Positions 1-7,198 of a stretch of 34,324 bases of DNA are shown here, one piece after another. The stretch lies in the NCBI GenBank assembly GCA_028292435.1, contig JAQGMI010000040.1, positions 1-34,324 of the forward strand. Reading direction: 5' to 3'. Origin of the DNA: Betaproteobacteria bacterium. Its GTDB lineage: Bacteria > Pseudomonadota > Gammaproteobacteria > Burkholderiales > SG8-41. The stretch's first letter is position 1, and each line of letters opens with the position of its first letter. The translations under genes were made by a program, and so were the position numbers. The notes under the pieces are model-generated. The model ran no database searches and was not told the origin of the DNA. It was given only the letters and a program-made list of their open reading frames with translations.

Positions 1-515
1 TCGGCCGCATCGACATCCTCGTCAACAATGCCGGCATGCGCATCCGCCATCCGTTCGGAGAATACAGCGCCGCCGAATTCGACAAGGTCGTCGCCGTCAA
101 CCTGCGCGCGCCGTTTCTCGCGAGCCAGGCGGTCGTGCCGTCGATGCGTGCGAATGGCGGTGGCCGCATCATCACGATTGCAAGCCAGAACGGCATCGTC
201 GCCGCGGCCGAATCGGCGCTGTACGGATTGTCGAAAGCCGCGCTGATTTATCTGACGAAGGCAATGGCGTTCGAGCTCGCCAAAGACAAGATCACGGTGA
301 ACGCGGTGAGCCCGGGCCCGATCGAAACTGAATTCACGCGCGCACGCATGGAGCGCGAGCCCGGCCATCGCGCGCTGCGCGCGTCGCAGGTTCCCGTCAA
401 CCGCTGGGGCCAGCCTTCGGAAGTCGCCGCCGCAGTGCTCTTTCTGGCCTCGACCGAAGCGACGTTCATGCACGGCAGCAACCTCGTCATCGACGGCGGT
501 TACATCATTCATTGA
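1..515 (+). CDS. SDR-family NAD(P)-dependent oxidoreductase (5' partial)
   Basis: This is the C-terminal two thirds of a classical short-chain dehydrogenase/reductase; the reading frame is open from base 3 and the N-terminal cofactor glycine motif lies outside the window. Visible landmarks are the NNAG structural motif right at the left edge, the catalytic serine strand (IITIAS), the YGLSK catalytic Tyr-x-x-x-Lys, the NAVSPGPIETEF segment that contacts NAD(P), and the usual C-terminal DGG ending. SDRs of this kind oxidise or reduce alcohol/ketone pairs in the cytoplasm; the substrate cannot be told. A hairpin repeat separates it from the downstream hydrolase gene, so co-transcription is possible but unproven. 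Family assignment is firm; specific activity is unknown. Confidence 0.93.
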   Translation, partial: GRIDILVNNAGMRIRHPFGEYSAAEFDKVVAVNLRAPFLASQAVVPSMRANGGGRIITIASQNGIVAAAESALYGLSKAALIYLTKAMAFELAKDKITVNAVSPGPIETEFTRARMEREPGHRALRASQVPVNRWGQPSEVAAAVLFLASTEATFMHGSNLVIDGGYIIH

Positions 516-550
516 TTAATCCGAAAAATTCCTGAACCCGAAAAATTCTT

Positions 551-700
551 GAACCGCAAAGGACGCGAAGGACGCAAAGGAATTCACGGTCGAAAACGAG
601 GTTGGATTGTGTTGTCGCTACAGCGGTTGAAGCCGAGCAACTCGCCCCCTTTTATTCTTAAGGTTTCCTTCGCGTCCTTCGCGTCCTTAGCGGTTAAAGC
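551..700. repeat. Inverted repeat built of 9-bp AAGGACGC-type units
   Basis: The left arm (551-581) holds tandem AAGGACGCG/AAGGACGCA units after ACCGC, and the right arm (664-700) is its near-complete reverse complement (CCTTCGCGT units ending in GCGGTT). The arms could form a long hairpin around an ~80-base centre. The same family recurs at 27926-28074. Reading through this repeat gives a false N-terminal extension of the downstream hydrolase, so the start of that gene was set after it. Confidence 0.85.
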
Positions 701-719
701 TTTGTTAGAGAGGTCACCG

Positions 720-2429
720 ATGTCCTATCGTCCCGTCATCACCGGCACCCGCCACGTCATTGCTGCCGGTCATCACGCCGCCGCGCACGCGGGCTTTACC
801 ATCCTCGAAGCAGGCGGCAACGCAATCGATGCAGGCGTCGCGGCCGGCATGGCGCTGGGTGTGCTGCAAACCGACCGCGTGAATTTTGCCGGCGTAGCGC
901 CGATGATGATTTACGTCGAGAAATCGCGCGAGGTCGTCAACATCGATGGTCTGGGGACGTGGCCGCGCGCCGCGTCGATCGACGTCTTCAACCAGGAATA
1001 CGGCGGCAAGATGCCGCCCGGAATCCTGCGAACCGTGATGCCGGCTGCGCCGTACGCGTGGATCACCGCGCTCGAAAAATACGGCACGATGAGTTTTGGC
1101 GACGTCGCCGCGGCCGCGATCCGCTTCGCGCGCGACGGCTTCGCGATGCACTGGTTCATGGCCGAATATCTCGAAGAGCATCAGGAGTCGTATCGCCGGT
1201 GGCCTTCGAGCGCCGCGGTGTTTCTACCGAACGGCAAGCCGCCGAAAGTCGGCGATCTTTTTGTGCAGAGCGATCTCGGCCGCACGATTCAATACATGGC
1301 GGACCAGGAGAAAGCGCACGCCGGCAAAGGCCGCACGGCCGGCCTGAACGCGGCGCGCGATGCATTCTACAAAGGCGACATCGCGGCGCTGATCGCCAAA
1401 TACCATGCGGAGAACGGCGGCTGGGTCACCATGCAGGATCTCGCCGATTATCGTGTGAATTTCGAGAAGCCGAACGTTACGCGCTATGCCGGCGTCGATC
1501 TGTATACCTGCGGACCGTGGTGCCAGGGCCCGGTGTTGGCGCAGGCGCTCAACATCGTGTCGGGTATCGATGTCAAAGCACTCGGCCACAATTCGCCGCA
1601 ATACATCCACACGCTGACCGAAGCGCTGAAACTTTCGTTCGCCGATCGCCAGCGTTATTACGGCGATCCGAAATTCGTCGACGTGCCCATCGAGACGCTG
1701 CTGTCCGCGCGTTATGCCGATGCGCGCCGCAAAGAGATCGATCCGCGCAAAGCGTCGCCTGGTATGCCCGAAGCAGGTGATGCCGGCGTCGCGGCGCCGC
1801 GCCAGAAACTGCCGCGCGCGACGCAGGGCGAGCCGGCGCCGCTCGCGGATACTTCATACGTGAGCGTGATCGATAAGGACGGCAACGCATTTTCGGCCAC
1901 GCCAAGCGACGGCTCATCATCGACGCCGGTGATACCGGGCACCGGTTTGTGCCCGTCGTCGCGCGGCTCACAGTCGTGGTGCGATCCAACTCATCCGGCC
2001 GCGGTTGCGCCGGGTAAACGTCCGCGCCTCACGCCGAGCCCCGCGCTAGCTTTGCGCGATGGCAAAGCGTACATGCCGTTCGGCACGCCGGGCAACGATA
2101 TCCAGCCGCAGGCAATGCTGCAGGTGTTCCTGAACGTGCACGCGTTCGGCATGGACGTGCAAAGCGCAATCGAAGCGCCGCGCTTCGCGACGTACAGTTT
2201 TCCGTCGTCGTCCGCGCCGCATGCGTACCATCCGGGCCGGCTCAATCTCGAAAGCCGGATTCCGTCCGCGACCGGGGATGCACTCGCCAAGCTCGGGCAT
2301 GACGTGAAATGGTGGCCCGACATCGAATGGCGTGCAGGCGCGGTCTGTGCGGTGCGCGCGAATCCCGACACCGGCATGCTCGAAGGCGGCGCCGATCCGC
2401 GCCGTCCTGCTTACGCGCTGGGGTGGTAA
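720..2429 (+). CDS. Gamma-glutamyltransferase-family Ntn hydrolase
   Basis: The 569-residue product matches the gamma-glutamyltranspeptidase family of N-terminal-nucleophile hydrolases, which self-cleave into two subunits to expose a catalytic Thr. The opening (AAGHHAAAHAGFTILEAGGNAIDAG) region around residues 13-40 is the typical large-subunit start. Thr378 in ADTSYVSVIDKDGNAFSAT is the expected cleavage point and nucleophile; true GGTs usually have TTH here and this has TSY. The tail with FGTPGND and the Pro/Arg-rich end matches the small subunit. No signal peptide is visible, which favours a cytoplasmic amidohydrolase of the oxamate amidohydrolase type over periplasmic glutathione hydrolysis. 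The start at 720 follows AGAGAGG; the in-frame ATG at 549 lies in a repeat. A Bug gene starts 2 bases after the stop. Confidence 0.88.
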   Translation: MSYRPVITGTRHVIAAGHHAAAHAGFTILEAGGNAIDAGVAAGMALGVLQTDRVNFAGVAPMMIYVEKSREVVNIDGLGTWPRAASIDVFNQEYGGKMPPGILRTVMPAAPYAWITALEKYGTMSFGDVAAAAIRFARDGFAMHWFMAEYLEEHQESYRRWPSSAAVFLPNGKPPKVGDLFVQSDLGRTIQYMADQEKAHAGKGRTAGLNAARDAFYKGDIAALIAKYHAENGGWVTMQDLADYRVNFEKPNVTRYAGVDLYTCGPWCQGPVLAQALNIVSGIDVKALGHNSPQYIHTLTEALKLSFADRQRYYGDPKFVDVPIETLLSARYADARRKEIDPRKASPGMPEAGDAGVAAPRQKLPRATQGEPAPLADTSYVSVIDKDGNAFSATPSDGSSSTPVIPGTGLCPSSRGSQSWCDPTHPAAVAPGKRPRLTPSPALALRDGKAYMPFGTPGNDIQPQAMLQVFLNVHAFGMDVQSAIEAPRFATYSFPSSSAPHAYHPGRLNLESRIPSATGDALAKLGHDVKWWPDIEWRAGAVCAVRANPDTGMLEGGADPRRPAYALGW

Positions 2430-2431
2430 CG

Positions 2432-3409
2432 ATGAAAACCCAAGCGAGAATCGTTGCAGTCGTCTTATTGTTTCTCTGCGCGTTCGGCACGCACGCCGCA
2501 GACTGGCACCCGGAAAAACCGATTGAAGTAATCTCGGGTGTTGCGCCCGGCGGCGCGCTCGACATCATGGCGCGGGCGATGCAAAAAGTCTGGCAGGAAA
2601 AACGTGCGTTCAGCGTGCCGTCCACCGTCGTCAATCGTCCCGGTGCCGGCAGTGCGGTCGCCTGGACCTACCTGAATTCGCATGCCGGCGACGCGCATTA
2701 CCTCTCCGTCACGTCGGCAACCCTGCTCACCAATTCGATCACCGGCAGCAATCCGCTCAATCAGAATGACGTCACGCCCCTCGCGCAGATGTTGTCCGAA
2801 TATGTCGTGTTCGCGGTGCGCACCGATTCGCCGCTCAAGACCGGACGCGACCTCGTCGAGCGCCTGAAGAAGGACCCGGGCGCGGTGAGCTTCGGGCTGG
2901 CGAGTTCGCTCGGCAATCCGAGCCATATCGCGATTGCACAGCTCGCGAGACCTAACGGTGTCGATGTCAAGAAATTGAAAGTCGCCGTATTCACCGCGTC
3001 GCCGCAGGCGATGACGAATGTGCTTGGCGGCCATCTCGACGTGATGGTGTCGAACGCTTCGGGCCCGCTGCCGCAGATCGAAGCCGGGCAGATGCGCGCG
3101 CTCGCCGTCGCCTCGCCGCGGCGCTTGGGTGCGGCGTACGCGAACGTGCCGACGTTGAAAGAGCAGGGCATCAACGTGGTCGCCGCATTCTGGCGCGGCG
3201 TGATCGGGCCTAAAGGCATGACGCCCGCGCAGATCGCGTTCTGGGATACCGAGCTCGCGCGCCTCGCCGCGAGCGACGACTGGAAGAAATATCTCGCCGA
3301 TCATCAGCTCGAAAACGATTATCGCAACAGCCGCGAATCGAAGCAGTTTCTCGACGCCGAATACGCGGAATACAAAACCATCCTCGGCGAACTGGGTCTT
3401 GCGAAATGA
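2432..3409 (+). CDS. Bug/TctC-family tripartite tricarboxylate transporter substrate-binding protein (divergent)
   Basis: A 325-residue exported protein with a clear Sec signal peptide (residues 1-22, cleavage after THA). The mature start HPEKPIEVISGVAPGGALDIMAR is the first ligand loop of the Bug/TctC fold, and VNRPGAGSAVAW plus the HLDVMVSNASG region follow the family order. It is less typical than the other Bug proteins here: it has TYLNSHAGDAHYL where they have a PDG(Y/H)TLL segment, and extra charged residues at the C-terminus. Such proteins capture carboxylates in the periplasm and deliver them to TctA/TctB. It starts 2 bases after the hydrolase stop and its own stop overlaps the next Bug gene by 4 bases, so it is very likely in one operon with both. 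The ligand is unknown. Confidence 0.9.
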   Translation: MKTQARIVAVVLLFLCAFGTHAADWHPEKPIEVISGVAPGGALDIMARAMQKVWQEKRAFSVPSTVVNRPGAGSAVAWTYLNSHAGDAHYLSVTSATLLTNSITGSNPLNQNDVTPLAQMLSEYVVFAVRTDSPLKTGRDLVERLKKDPGAVSFGLASSLGNPSHIAIAQLARPNGVDVKKLKVAVFTASPQAMTNVLGGHLDVMVSNASGPLPQIEAGQMRALAVASPRRLGAAYANVPTLKEQGINVVAAFWRGVIGPKGMTPAQIAFWDTELARLAASDDWKKYLADHQLENDYRNSRESKQFLDAEYAEYKTILGELGLAK

Positions 3410-4371
3410 AATGGGCGGCGCTCGCTGTGTGCGCGGGCGCCGTTTTATCTCCGCACCTCGCTTCAGCGCAGGCATATCCGACCAAACCGGTACGCGTGCT
3501 GACGCCGTTTCCGGCGGGCGCCGGTGTGGACATCGTTGCGCGCATGATCGGCGCGCCGCTTGCGGAAACCTGGGGCCAGCCGGTCGTCGTCGATAACCGC
3601 CCCGGTGCGGGAGGGACGATTGCAAATGAACTCGCGGCCAGAGCGCCGCCCGACGGCCATACGCTGCTGCTCGGCAACGTGAGCACGCTCGCGATGGCGC
3701 CGAGTCTCTATAAGAAGATCAACTTCGATCCGGTCAGGAGCTTCGCGCCGATTACGATCGTCAACACGAGCACCAATATCCTCGTCGTGCATCCGGGTGT
3801 CGCGGCGACCACCACGCAGGCGCTGATCGCGCTCGCCAAAGCGAAGCCCGGCCAGATCAATTATGCGTCGGCTGGCAGCGGCACGTCGCCGCATCTCGCG
3901 GCGGAATTATTCAAATCGATGGCCGGCATCAATCTCGTGCACGTGCCGTATAAAGGCAGCCCGCAGGCGCTCACCGATCTCCTCGGCGGCCAGACGCAAG
4001 TGATGTTCGCGAGCCTGGTATCGGCGATTTCGCACGTGCGGCAAAACCGCCTGCGTGCAATCGGTATGACCGCGCTGCATCGATCGTCCGCATTGCCTGA
4101 CGTGCCGACGATCAGCGAATCGGGATTGCGCGGCTACGATGTCTCGATGTGGATGGGCGTCGTGGGGCCCGCTGGCACGCCGCCGGCGATCGTCGCGCAG
4201 TTGAATCGACAGATCGCTGCCGTCCTGCAAGCACCGGATGTGCGGGAGCGGCTTGCCGTGCAGGGGCTCGAAGCAGCCAGCGATACGCCGGCGGAGTTCG
4301 GTGCTTATATAGCTTCGGAAGTCCGCAAATGGTCAGCGGTGATCAAGCAGGCGGGCGTTGTGGCGGATTGA
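3406..4371 (+). CDS. Bug-family tripartite tricarboxylate transporter substrate-binding protein
   Basis: A 321-residue canonical Bug protein. Residues 1-22 form a signal peptide ending LASA, followed by QAYPTKPVRVLTPFPAGAG, the first ligand-binding loop. VVVDNRPGAGGTIANE, PPDGHTLLLGN and the second-domain HLAAELFKSMAGI / HVPYKGSPQAL segments appear in the standard order, and the protein ends in the usual KWSAVIKQAGV helix. The start codon overlaps the stop of the preceding Bug gene (ATGA), indicating translational coupling. Two Bug genes in tandem beside a hydrolase suggest a catabolic transport unit, but the ligand cannot be read from sequence and no TctA/TctB permease genes are nearby. Confidence 0.95.
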   Translation: MKWAALAVCAGAVLSPHLASAQAYPTKPVRVLTPFPAGAGVDIVARMIGAPLAETWGQPVVVDNRPGAGGTIANELAARAPPDGHTLLLGNVSTLAMAPSLYKKINFDPVRSFAPITIVNTSTNILVVHPGVAATTTQALIALAKAKPGQINYASAGSGTSPHLAAELFKSMAGINLVHVPYKGSPQALTDLLGGQTQVMFASLVSAISHVRQNRLRAIGMTALHRSSALPDVPTISESGLRGYDVSMWMGVVGPAGTPPAIVAQLNRQIAAVLQAPDVRERLAVQGLEAASDTPAEFGAYIASEVRKWSAVIKQAGVVAD

Positions 4372-4381
4372 TAGGGCACCG

Positions 4382-4855
4382 CTAACTGATTCGATCCGGA
4401 ATCTGCCGCCGGATATCCCGCGACATCCTTAACGCGGTCTCGACGCCGCGGTAATAGCCGGGGATATAAGCCGCTTCGCTAAAGCCGAGCGCTCGATAAA
4501 AATCTTTCGCCGCGAAATTCGTCGCGCGCAATTCGAGATTGAATGTTGTGATGCCGGCGACCAGCGCCGACTCTACCAGCCACGCCATCAACTGCCGGCC
4601 AATGCCGCAGCGCTGATGCGAAGGCGTCACTGCCAGCAAACTCAAGTGCGCCTGCTCGTCGCCGAAATTCATGATTGCGAAACCGGTCAAATGATTGCGC
4701 ACCGCCGCAACCACCACCGCCGTATCCTTCGCCTGGATTGCGCGTGTCACGCGCTTGGGATCCCACGACCAGCCTGAAAGCCCCGCTTCGATCAACTCAC
4801 GCGACATCAACGCAATCGATTGCGCATCTGCGAAGTTGGCAAGCCTGAGATTCAT
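4382..4855 (-). CDS. GNAT-family N-acetyltransferase (RimI-like)
   Basis: A 157-residue GNAT enzyme that would transfer an acetyl group from acetyl-CoA to an amine. The acetyl-CoA pyrophosphate-binding motif A is visible (VTPSHQRCGIGRQLM, matching Q/R-x-x-G-x-G), followed by LELRATNFAAKDFYRALGF, the motif B helix with the typical F-Y-x-x-x-G-F. This resembles RimI-type protein acetyltransferases, but a small-molecule target is equally possible. The start is placed at ATG 4855: an upstream in-frame TTG at 4891 is itself the first base of a good -35 box (TTGACT), so it cannot easily be translated from that promoter. No Shine-Dalgarno sequence precedes 4855, so the mRNA may be nearly leaderless. 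It is convergent with the Bug gene ending at 4371. Confidence 0.88.
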   Translation of the reverse strand: MNLRLANFADAQSIALMSRELIEAGLSGWSWDPKRVTRAIQAKDTAVVVAAVRNHLTGFAIMNFGDEQAHLSLLAVTPSHQRCGIGRQLMAWLVESALVAGITTFNLELRATNFAAKDFYRALGFSEAAYIPGYYRGVETALRMSRDIRRQIPDRIS

Positions 4856-4863
4856 GAGAAACA

Positions 4864-4891
4864 AGAATAGCAAGTTGCCAATAAGAGTCAA
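4864..4891 (-). promoter_or_regulatory. Predicted sigma70-type promoter for the GNAT gene
   Basis: Read on the minus strand, TTGACT (4891-4886) and TATTCT (4869-4864) are separated by 16 bases, a good match to -35 and -10 boxes. Only 8 bases lie between the -10 box and the ATG at 4855, implying a leaderless or almost leaderless transcript. The match is by eye. Confidence 0.5.
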
Positions 4892-4926
4892 ATAAAAAAG
4901 TAAAACTTTTTATGAAACTTTTTGAA

Positions 4927-4944
4927 GTGTGACGTGAATCACAC
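4927..4944. promoter_or_regulatory. CRP-like operator upstream of the GNAT gene
   Basis: GTGTGACGTGAATCACAC is a perfect 6+6 inverted repeat with a 6-base spacer and contains the full TGTGA-N6-TCACA consensus of CRP-family regulators. Its centre is about 80 bases upstream of the GNAT start codon, a spacing compatible with class I activation if transcription begins near that codon. It also sits 12 bases outside the left end of the large palindromic element, so the assignment to the GNAT gene is inferred. Confidence 0.55.
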
Positions 4945-4955
4945 AAGTGCTTTTT

Positions 4956-5604
4956 TTCTCCGGTGGCAGACCCGGTTTCAATCTTCCCCGTGGCAGACCC
5001 GGTGCTGGTTTCAAGCTTCCGGGTGGTAGACCCGGGGCTAGTCACTTTTCCTGCGCGGCCAGGACAAGTAACCAAAAGGAGGCCGCCCCTACTGAGACGT
5101 GCTGATCGCATATCCCTGTGCTGCTCGACAAGTGCGGCGGCTGTGGAATTCGCGCTCCAATTAGAGAAAACACGATGAAGGGTGAGCGCTCAAACACAGC
5201 CGAAGGCCCCGCCCTTGCCTGCGGCTGCTCGGCGTCTCAGAAGGGGGTTATTTGCGAGCAGAGTCGTAATGCAGACGGAGGAGAGATTGTTGAGTGGCGT
5301 AGTTTTAAAACACCGCTTCGCTAGTTCTCCTCAATCCTTCGCGCGACATTGCCCGCCGCTTAATCCCCTCGCGAGGCGCCGAGCAGTCGCAGGCGTGAAA
5401 AGCGCTGTTAGGCGAGAAGCTGTTTGAGCTCGCAACCCTTATGTGCCTTCTCATTCTGCGAGCGAGTTTCTTTGAGCCGCTTTTCACGTCGAGCAGCACA
5501 GGGACACCGCATAGCGGCGTCTCGCTGGGGCGGCCTTTTCTTCCGTTAGCTTCTTTTGGCCGCGCAAAAGAAGGTAACCAGCCTCGGGTCTGCCACCCGG
5601 AGAA
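4956..5604. repeat. ~650-bp imperfect palindromic element, non-coding
   Basis: The ends are inverted copies differing by one inserted G (TTCTCCGGTGGCAGACCCGG at 4956-4975 against the complement of 5585-5604). Inside, the match continues: 5113-5129 (CCCTGTGCTGCTCGACA region) mirrors 5486-5505, GGCCGCCCC at 5082-5090 mirrors 5529-5537, and CTGCTCGGCG near 5225-5234 mirrors 5379-5388. The centre is near TTTTAAAA at 5303-5310. The left end also carries three tandem copies of a GTGGCAGACCCGG-like unit (4962-5036). Short open frames inside are not coding: they follow the palindrome, have no ribosome-binding sites and no recognisable domains. The element fills the gap between the GNAT promoter region and the msrB stop. 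It may be a non-autonomous mobile repeat or a structured RNA; no transposase is linked. Confidence 0.75.
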
Positions 5605-5610
5605 GTAAAG

Positions 5611-6174
5611 CTATGCTTTCCCCGTTTTGGGAATGAACTTCAATGACACTCCATTATTGCAATACCGCTTGCCCGTCGGCGCCGGGCCGTCATCGAAGAT
5701 GTGGCCGTGATGGCCGCCGCAGCGGATGCAGTGATACTCCGTGCGTGGATACAAAATCTTGTGATCGGTGCTGGTGCCGAATACGGCGGGGATCGTGGTG
5801 AAGAAGCTCGGCCAGCCAGTGCCGCTCTCGAACTTCATCGCGGACGTGAACACCGGCAGATCGCAGCCCGCGCACGCAAACACGCCCTGGCGCTTCTCGC
5901 CATTGAGCGGGCTCGAGCCGGGACGCTCGGTGCCTTCTTCGCGCAAGACGTCATACGCCAAACCTTTGAGGCGCTGCTTCCATTCGTCTTTCGACAGCTT
6001 GAGCGGCTCGGTAGGCGAGGGCACCTTGGCGCCGTCGGCAAGCAGAACCTTCCAGTTCTTCTGCATCTCCTCGACGTCTTTCATCGAGCCGGCCTGCGCC
6101 GCAAACGTGCGCCGGGCGAGGCCGAGCGCCAAGGGGATGCCGGCCAGTGCTTTCCAGAATGTGCGTCGTTGCAT
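5611..6174 (-). CDS. msrB: Exported peptide-methionine (R)-S-oxide reductase MsrB
   Basis: A 187-residue MsrB that reduces methionine-R-sulfoxide in oxidised proteins. The N-terminus (QRRTFWKALAGIPLALGLA) is an export signal with a twin-arginine-like start, so the enzyme probably works in the periplasm. The SelR domain covers residues 55-182. Four structural zinc cysteines are visible as CAGC (Cys101, Cys104) and CIRC (Cys149, Cys152), the substrate pocket as SGTGWPSF, and the catalytic residue is Cys172 in RYCNNGVSLKF, a plain Cys rather than selenocysteine. A strong GGAGG sits just upstream of the start. The stop lies 6 bases from the end of the large palindromic element, which could act as its terminator. 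Assignment is firm; periplasmic location is inferred from the leader. Confidence 0.95.
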   Translation of the reverse strand: MQRRTFWKALAGIPLALGLARRTFAAQAGSMKDVEEMQKNWKVLLADGAKVPSPTEPLKLSKDEWKQRLKGLAYDVLREEGTERPGSSPLNGEKRQGVFACAGCDLPVFTSAMKFESGTGWPSFFTTIPAVFGTSTDHKILYPRTEYHCIRCGGHHGHIFDDGPAPTGKRYCNNGVSLKFIPKTGKA

Positions 6175-6367
6175 CGTCGTTCCTCCAGTAGCGTTAAGAC
6201 CTCGTCCGCCGGCCTGAAATTCCCGCCGGTAACGGTCGGGGAATTAGTCGCAGCGGAATTCGATTCCTTACTGAGGGAACATTGTAGCGCCGCTCCGGGA
6301 GCGCACGCAGCGATTTGCCAACAGATCGCCCCTATGCTGACGTGCCGATTGTTCTCAAGCCTGCTTA

Positions 6368-6514
6368 TCAGTCGCCGCGATAGTGATAGCGGTCGCGGTC
6401 ATAGTGACGATATCCACCGCCGCCGTAATAGCCCGGCCCGTACGCGGGCACAACGATGCAGCCGGCGAGCGAGGCGAGTGCGGTGACCAACACGATTGCA
6501 ATGCGAAGTTTCAT
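6368..6514 (-). CDS. Small lipoprotein, 48 residues
   Basis: Below the usual ORF size cut-off but well supported. The frame encodes MKLRIAIVLVTALASLAGC, a textbook lipoprotein signal with the lipobox LAGC and the lipidated Cys at residue 19. The mature peptide is about 30 residues, very rich in Gly, Tyr, Arg and Asp, starting IVVPAYGPGYYGGGGYRH. It would be anchored to a membrane facing the periplasm. The ribosome-binding site AGAGGAG ends 5 bases before the ATG and is entirely inside a predicted hairpin (6519-6548), suggesting translational control. Its function is not recognisable; short Gly/Tyr-rich lipoproteins of this type are common and usually unnamed. It lies between msrB and the DUF6152 gene on the same strand. 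Confidence 0.7.
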   Translation of the reverse strand: MKLRIAIVLVTALASLAGCIVVPAYGPGYYGGGGYRHYDRDRYHYRGD

Positions 6515-6518
6515 GACG

Positions 6519-6548
6519 GCTCCTCTTGAATGTAACCATTAGAGGAGC
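6519..6548 (-). promoter_or_regulatory. Hairpin sequestering the ribosome-binding site of the small lipoprotein gene
   Basis: On the minus strand, GCTCCTCT (6548-6541) and AGAGGAGC (6526-6519) form a perfect 8-bp stem around a 14-base loop. The second arm is the Shine-Dalgarno sequence of the lipoprotein gene, 4 bases before its ATG. Melting or binding of another factor would be needed to expose it, as in RNA thermometers or small-RNA-controlled leaders. Confidence 0.6.
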
Positions 6549-6575
6549 GGCGGACGCGATTAAGTCCCCGCGAAA

Positions 6576-6603
6576 GAGTAACAGTGTGTTACCACCGTTA
6601 CTC
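6576..6603. promoter_or_regulatory. Inverted GAGTAAC/GTTACTC repeat with a third half-site
   Basis: GAGTAAC (6576-6582) and GTTACTC (6597-6603) are perfect inverse copies, and a further GTTAC lies between them (6588-6592). It sits upstream of the small lipoprotein gene and 11 bases past the DUF6152 stop. It could be an operator or part of a transcript end; no U-tract follows. Confidence 0.3.
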
Positions 6604-6614
6604 AAAGACGCAAG

Positions 6615-7034
6615 TTATTCTTTGATCACGCCTTCTGCGTCCCTGATGTCGGCGTTCAGCGTCAAATTCCGTTCCGCCACGGTGATCTTTTTCAGCGCGC
6701 CGCCCTTGTCGCCGTTCCTGAGCGGGGCCATGGTGACGTCGACTTTGTCGCCGGGCTTGATCGCGGTGCGCGACCAGCCGCCCGAGCGCGTCAGGTTGCC
6801 GGGGCTCGTCATTTCAAGCACCCACATCGCCGGTGTTTCATCCGGCTTGGCGGCGCCCATCACGAAAATCGCGACGTGCGGATTGGTCCAGTGCACTTCC
6901 TTGACCACACCGGAGATCGCCACCACCGAGGCGTGATTGAACATCGTGGTCGAGTGATGCGCGCTTGCCGGCAGCGCGAGAGCAAGCACCGCGAACACGG
7001 AACACGCTAAGAGTTTTTTCGGTGATGTCTGCAT
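6615..7034 (-). CDS. DUF6152 family exported protein
   Basis: A 139-residue protein with a signal peptide (MQTSPKKLLACSVFAVLALALPASA, cleavage before HHS). The mature part has the pattern of the DUF6152 family: HHSTTMFNHASVVAISGVVKEVHWTNPHV, then a tryptophan-containing strand (MWVLEMTSPGNLTRSGW-like) and KPGDKVDVTMAPLRNG. The WTNPHV and GDKV motifs suggest a small beta-barrel of unknown function in the periplasm. The start at 7034 follows AAGGGGAC; an in-frame ATG 27 bases upstream has no ribosome-binding site. A gene for a larger exported protein lies upstream on the same strand, and pairing of these two families in one locus is something I recall as common, but I cannot confirm it here. 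Confidence 0.8.
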   Translation of the reverse strand: MQTSPKKLLACSVFAVLALALPASAHHSTTMFNHASVVAISGVVKEVHWTNPHVAIFVMGAAKPDETPAMWVLEMTSPGNLTRSGGWSRTAIKPGDKVDVTMAPLRNGDKGGALKKITVAERNLTLNADIRDAEGVIKE

Positions 7035-7084
7035 GGTCGTCCCCTTCTTCAAAGATTTCATTCCACAAATGCCAAGTACTTTGA

Positions 7085-7189
7085 GCCACAGATAAACACA
7101 GATACACGCAGATAAAAATCTACAGCAGACGTTTTGTCTTGCTTTGAGCTCTAACGAGTCATCCGTGTTTATCTGTGTTCATCTGTGGC
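7085..7189. repeat. Inverted repeat of CACAGATAAACA-type units
   Basis: The arm 7085-7113 (GCCACAGATAAACACAGATA and onward) is the near-complement of 7161-7189, with a handful of mismatches, around a ~47-base centre. It lies between two minus-strand genes and could fold into a long hairpin in the transcript, possibly ending or attenuating transcription from the upstream gene. It is similar in design, but not sequence, to the AAGGACGC repeats. Confidence 0.7.
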
Positions 7190-7198
7190 TAACCCGAT

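Noticed and set aside
549..719. In-frame N-terminal extension of the gamma-glutamyltransferase-family gene
   Set aside because: It is translation of the AAGGACGC repeat; the ATG at 720 has a proper ribosome-binding site and matches the family start.
4963..5499. Several short open frames inside the palindromic element
   Set aside because: They mirror the palindrome on both strands and lack ribosome-binding sites and domains.
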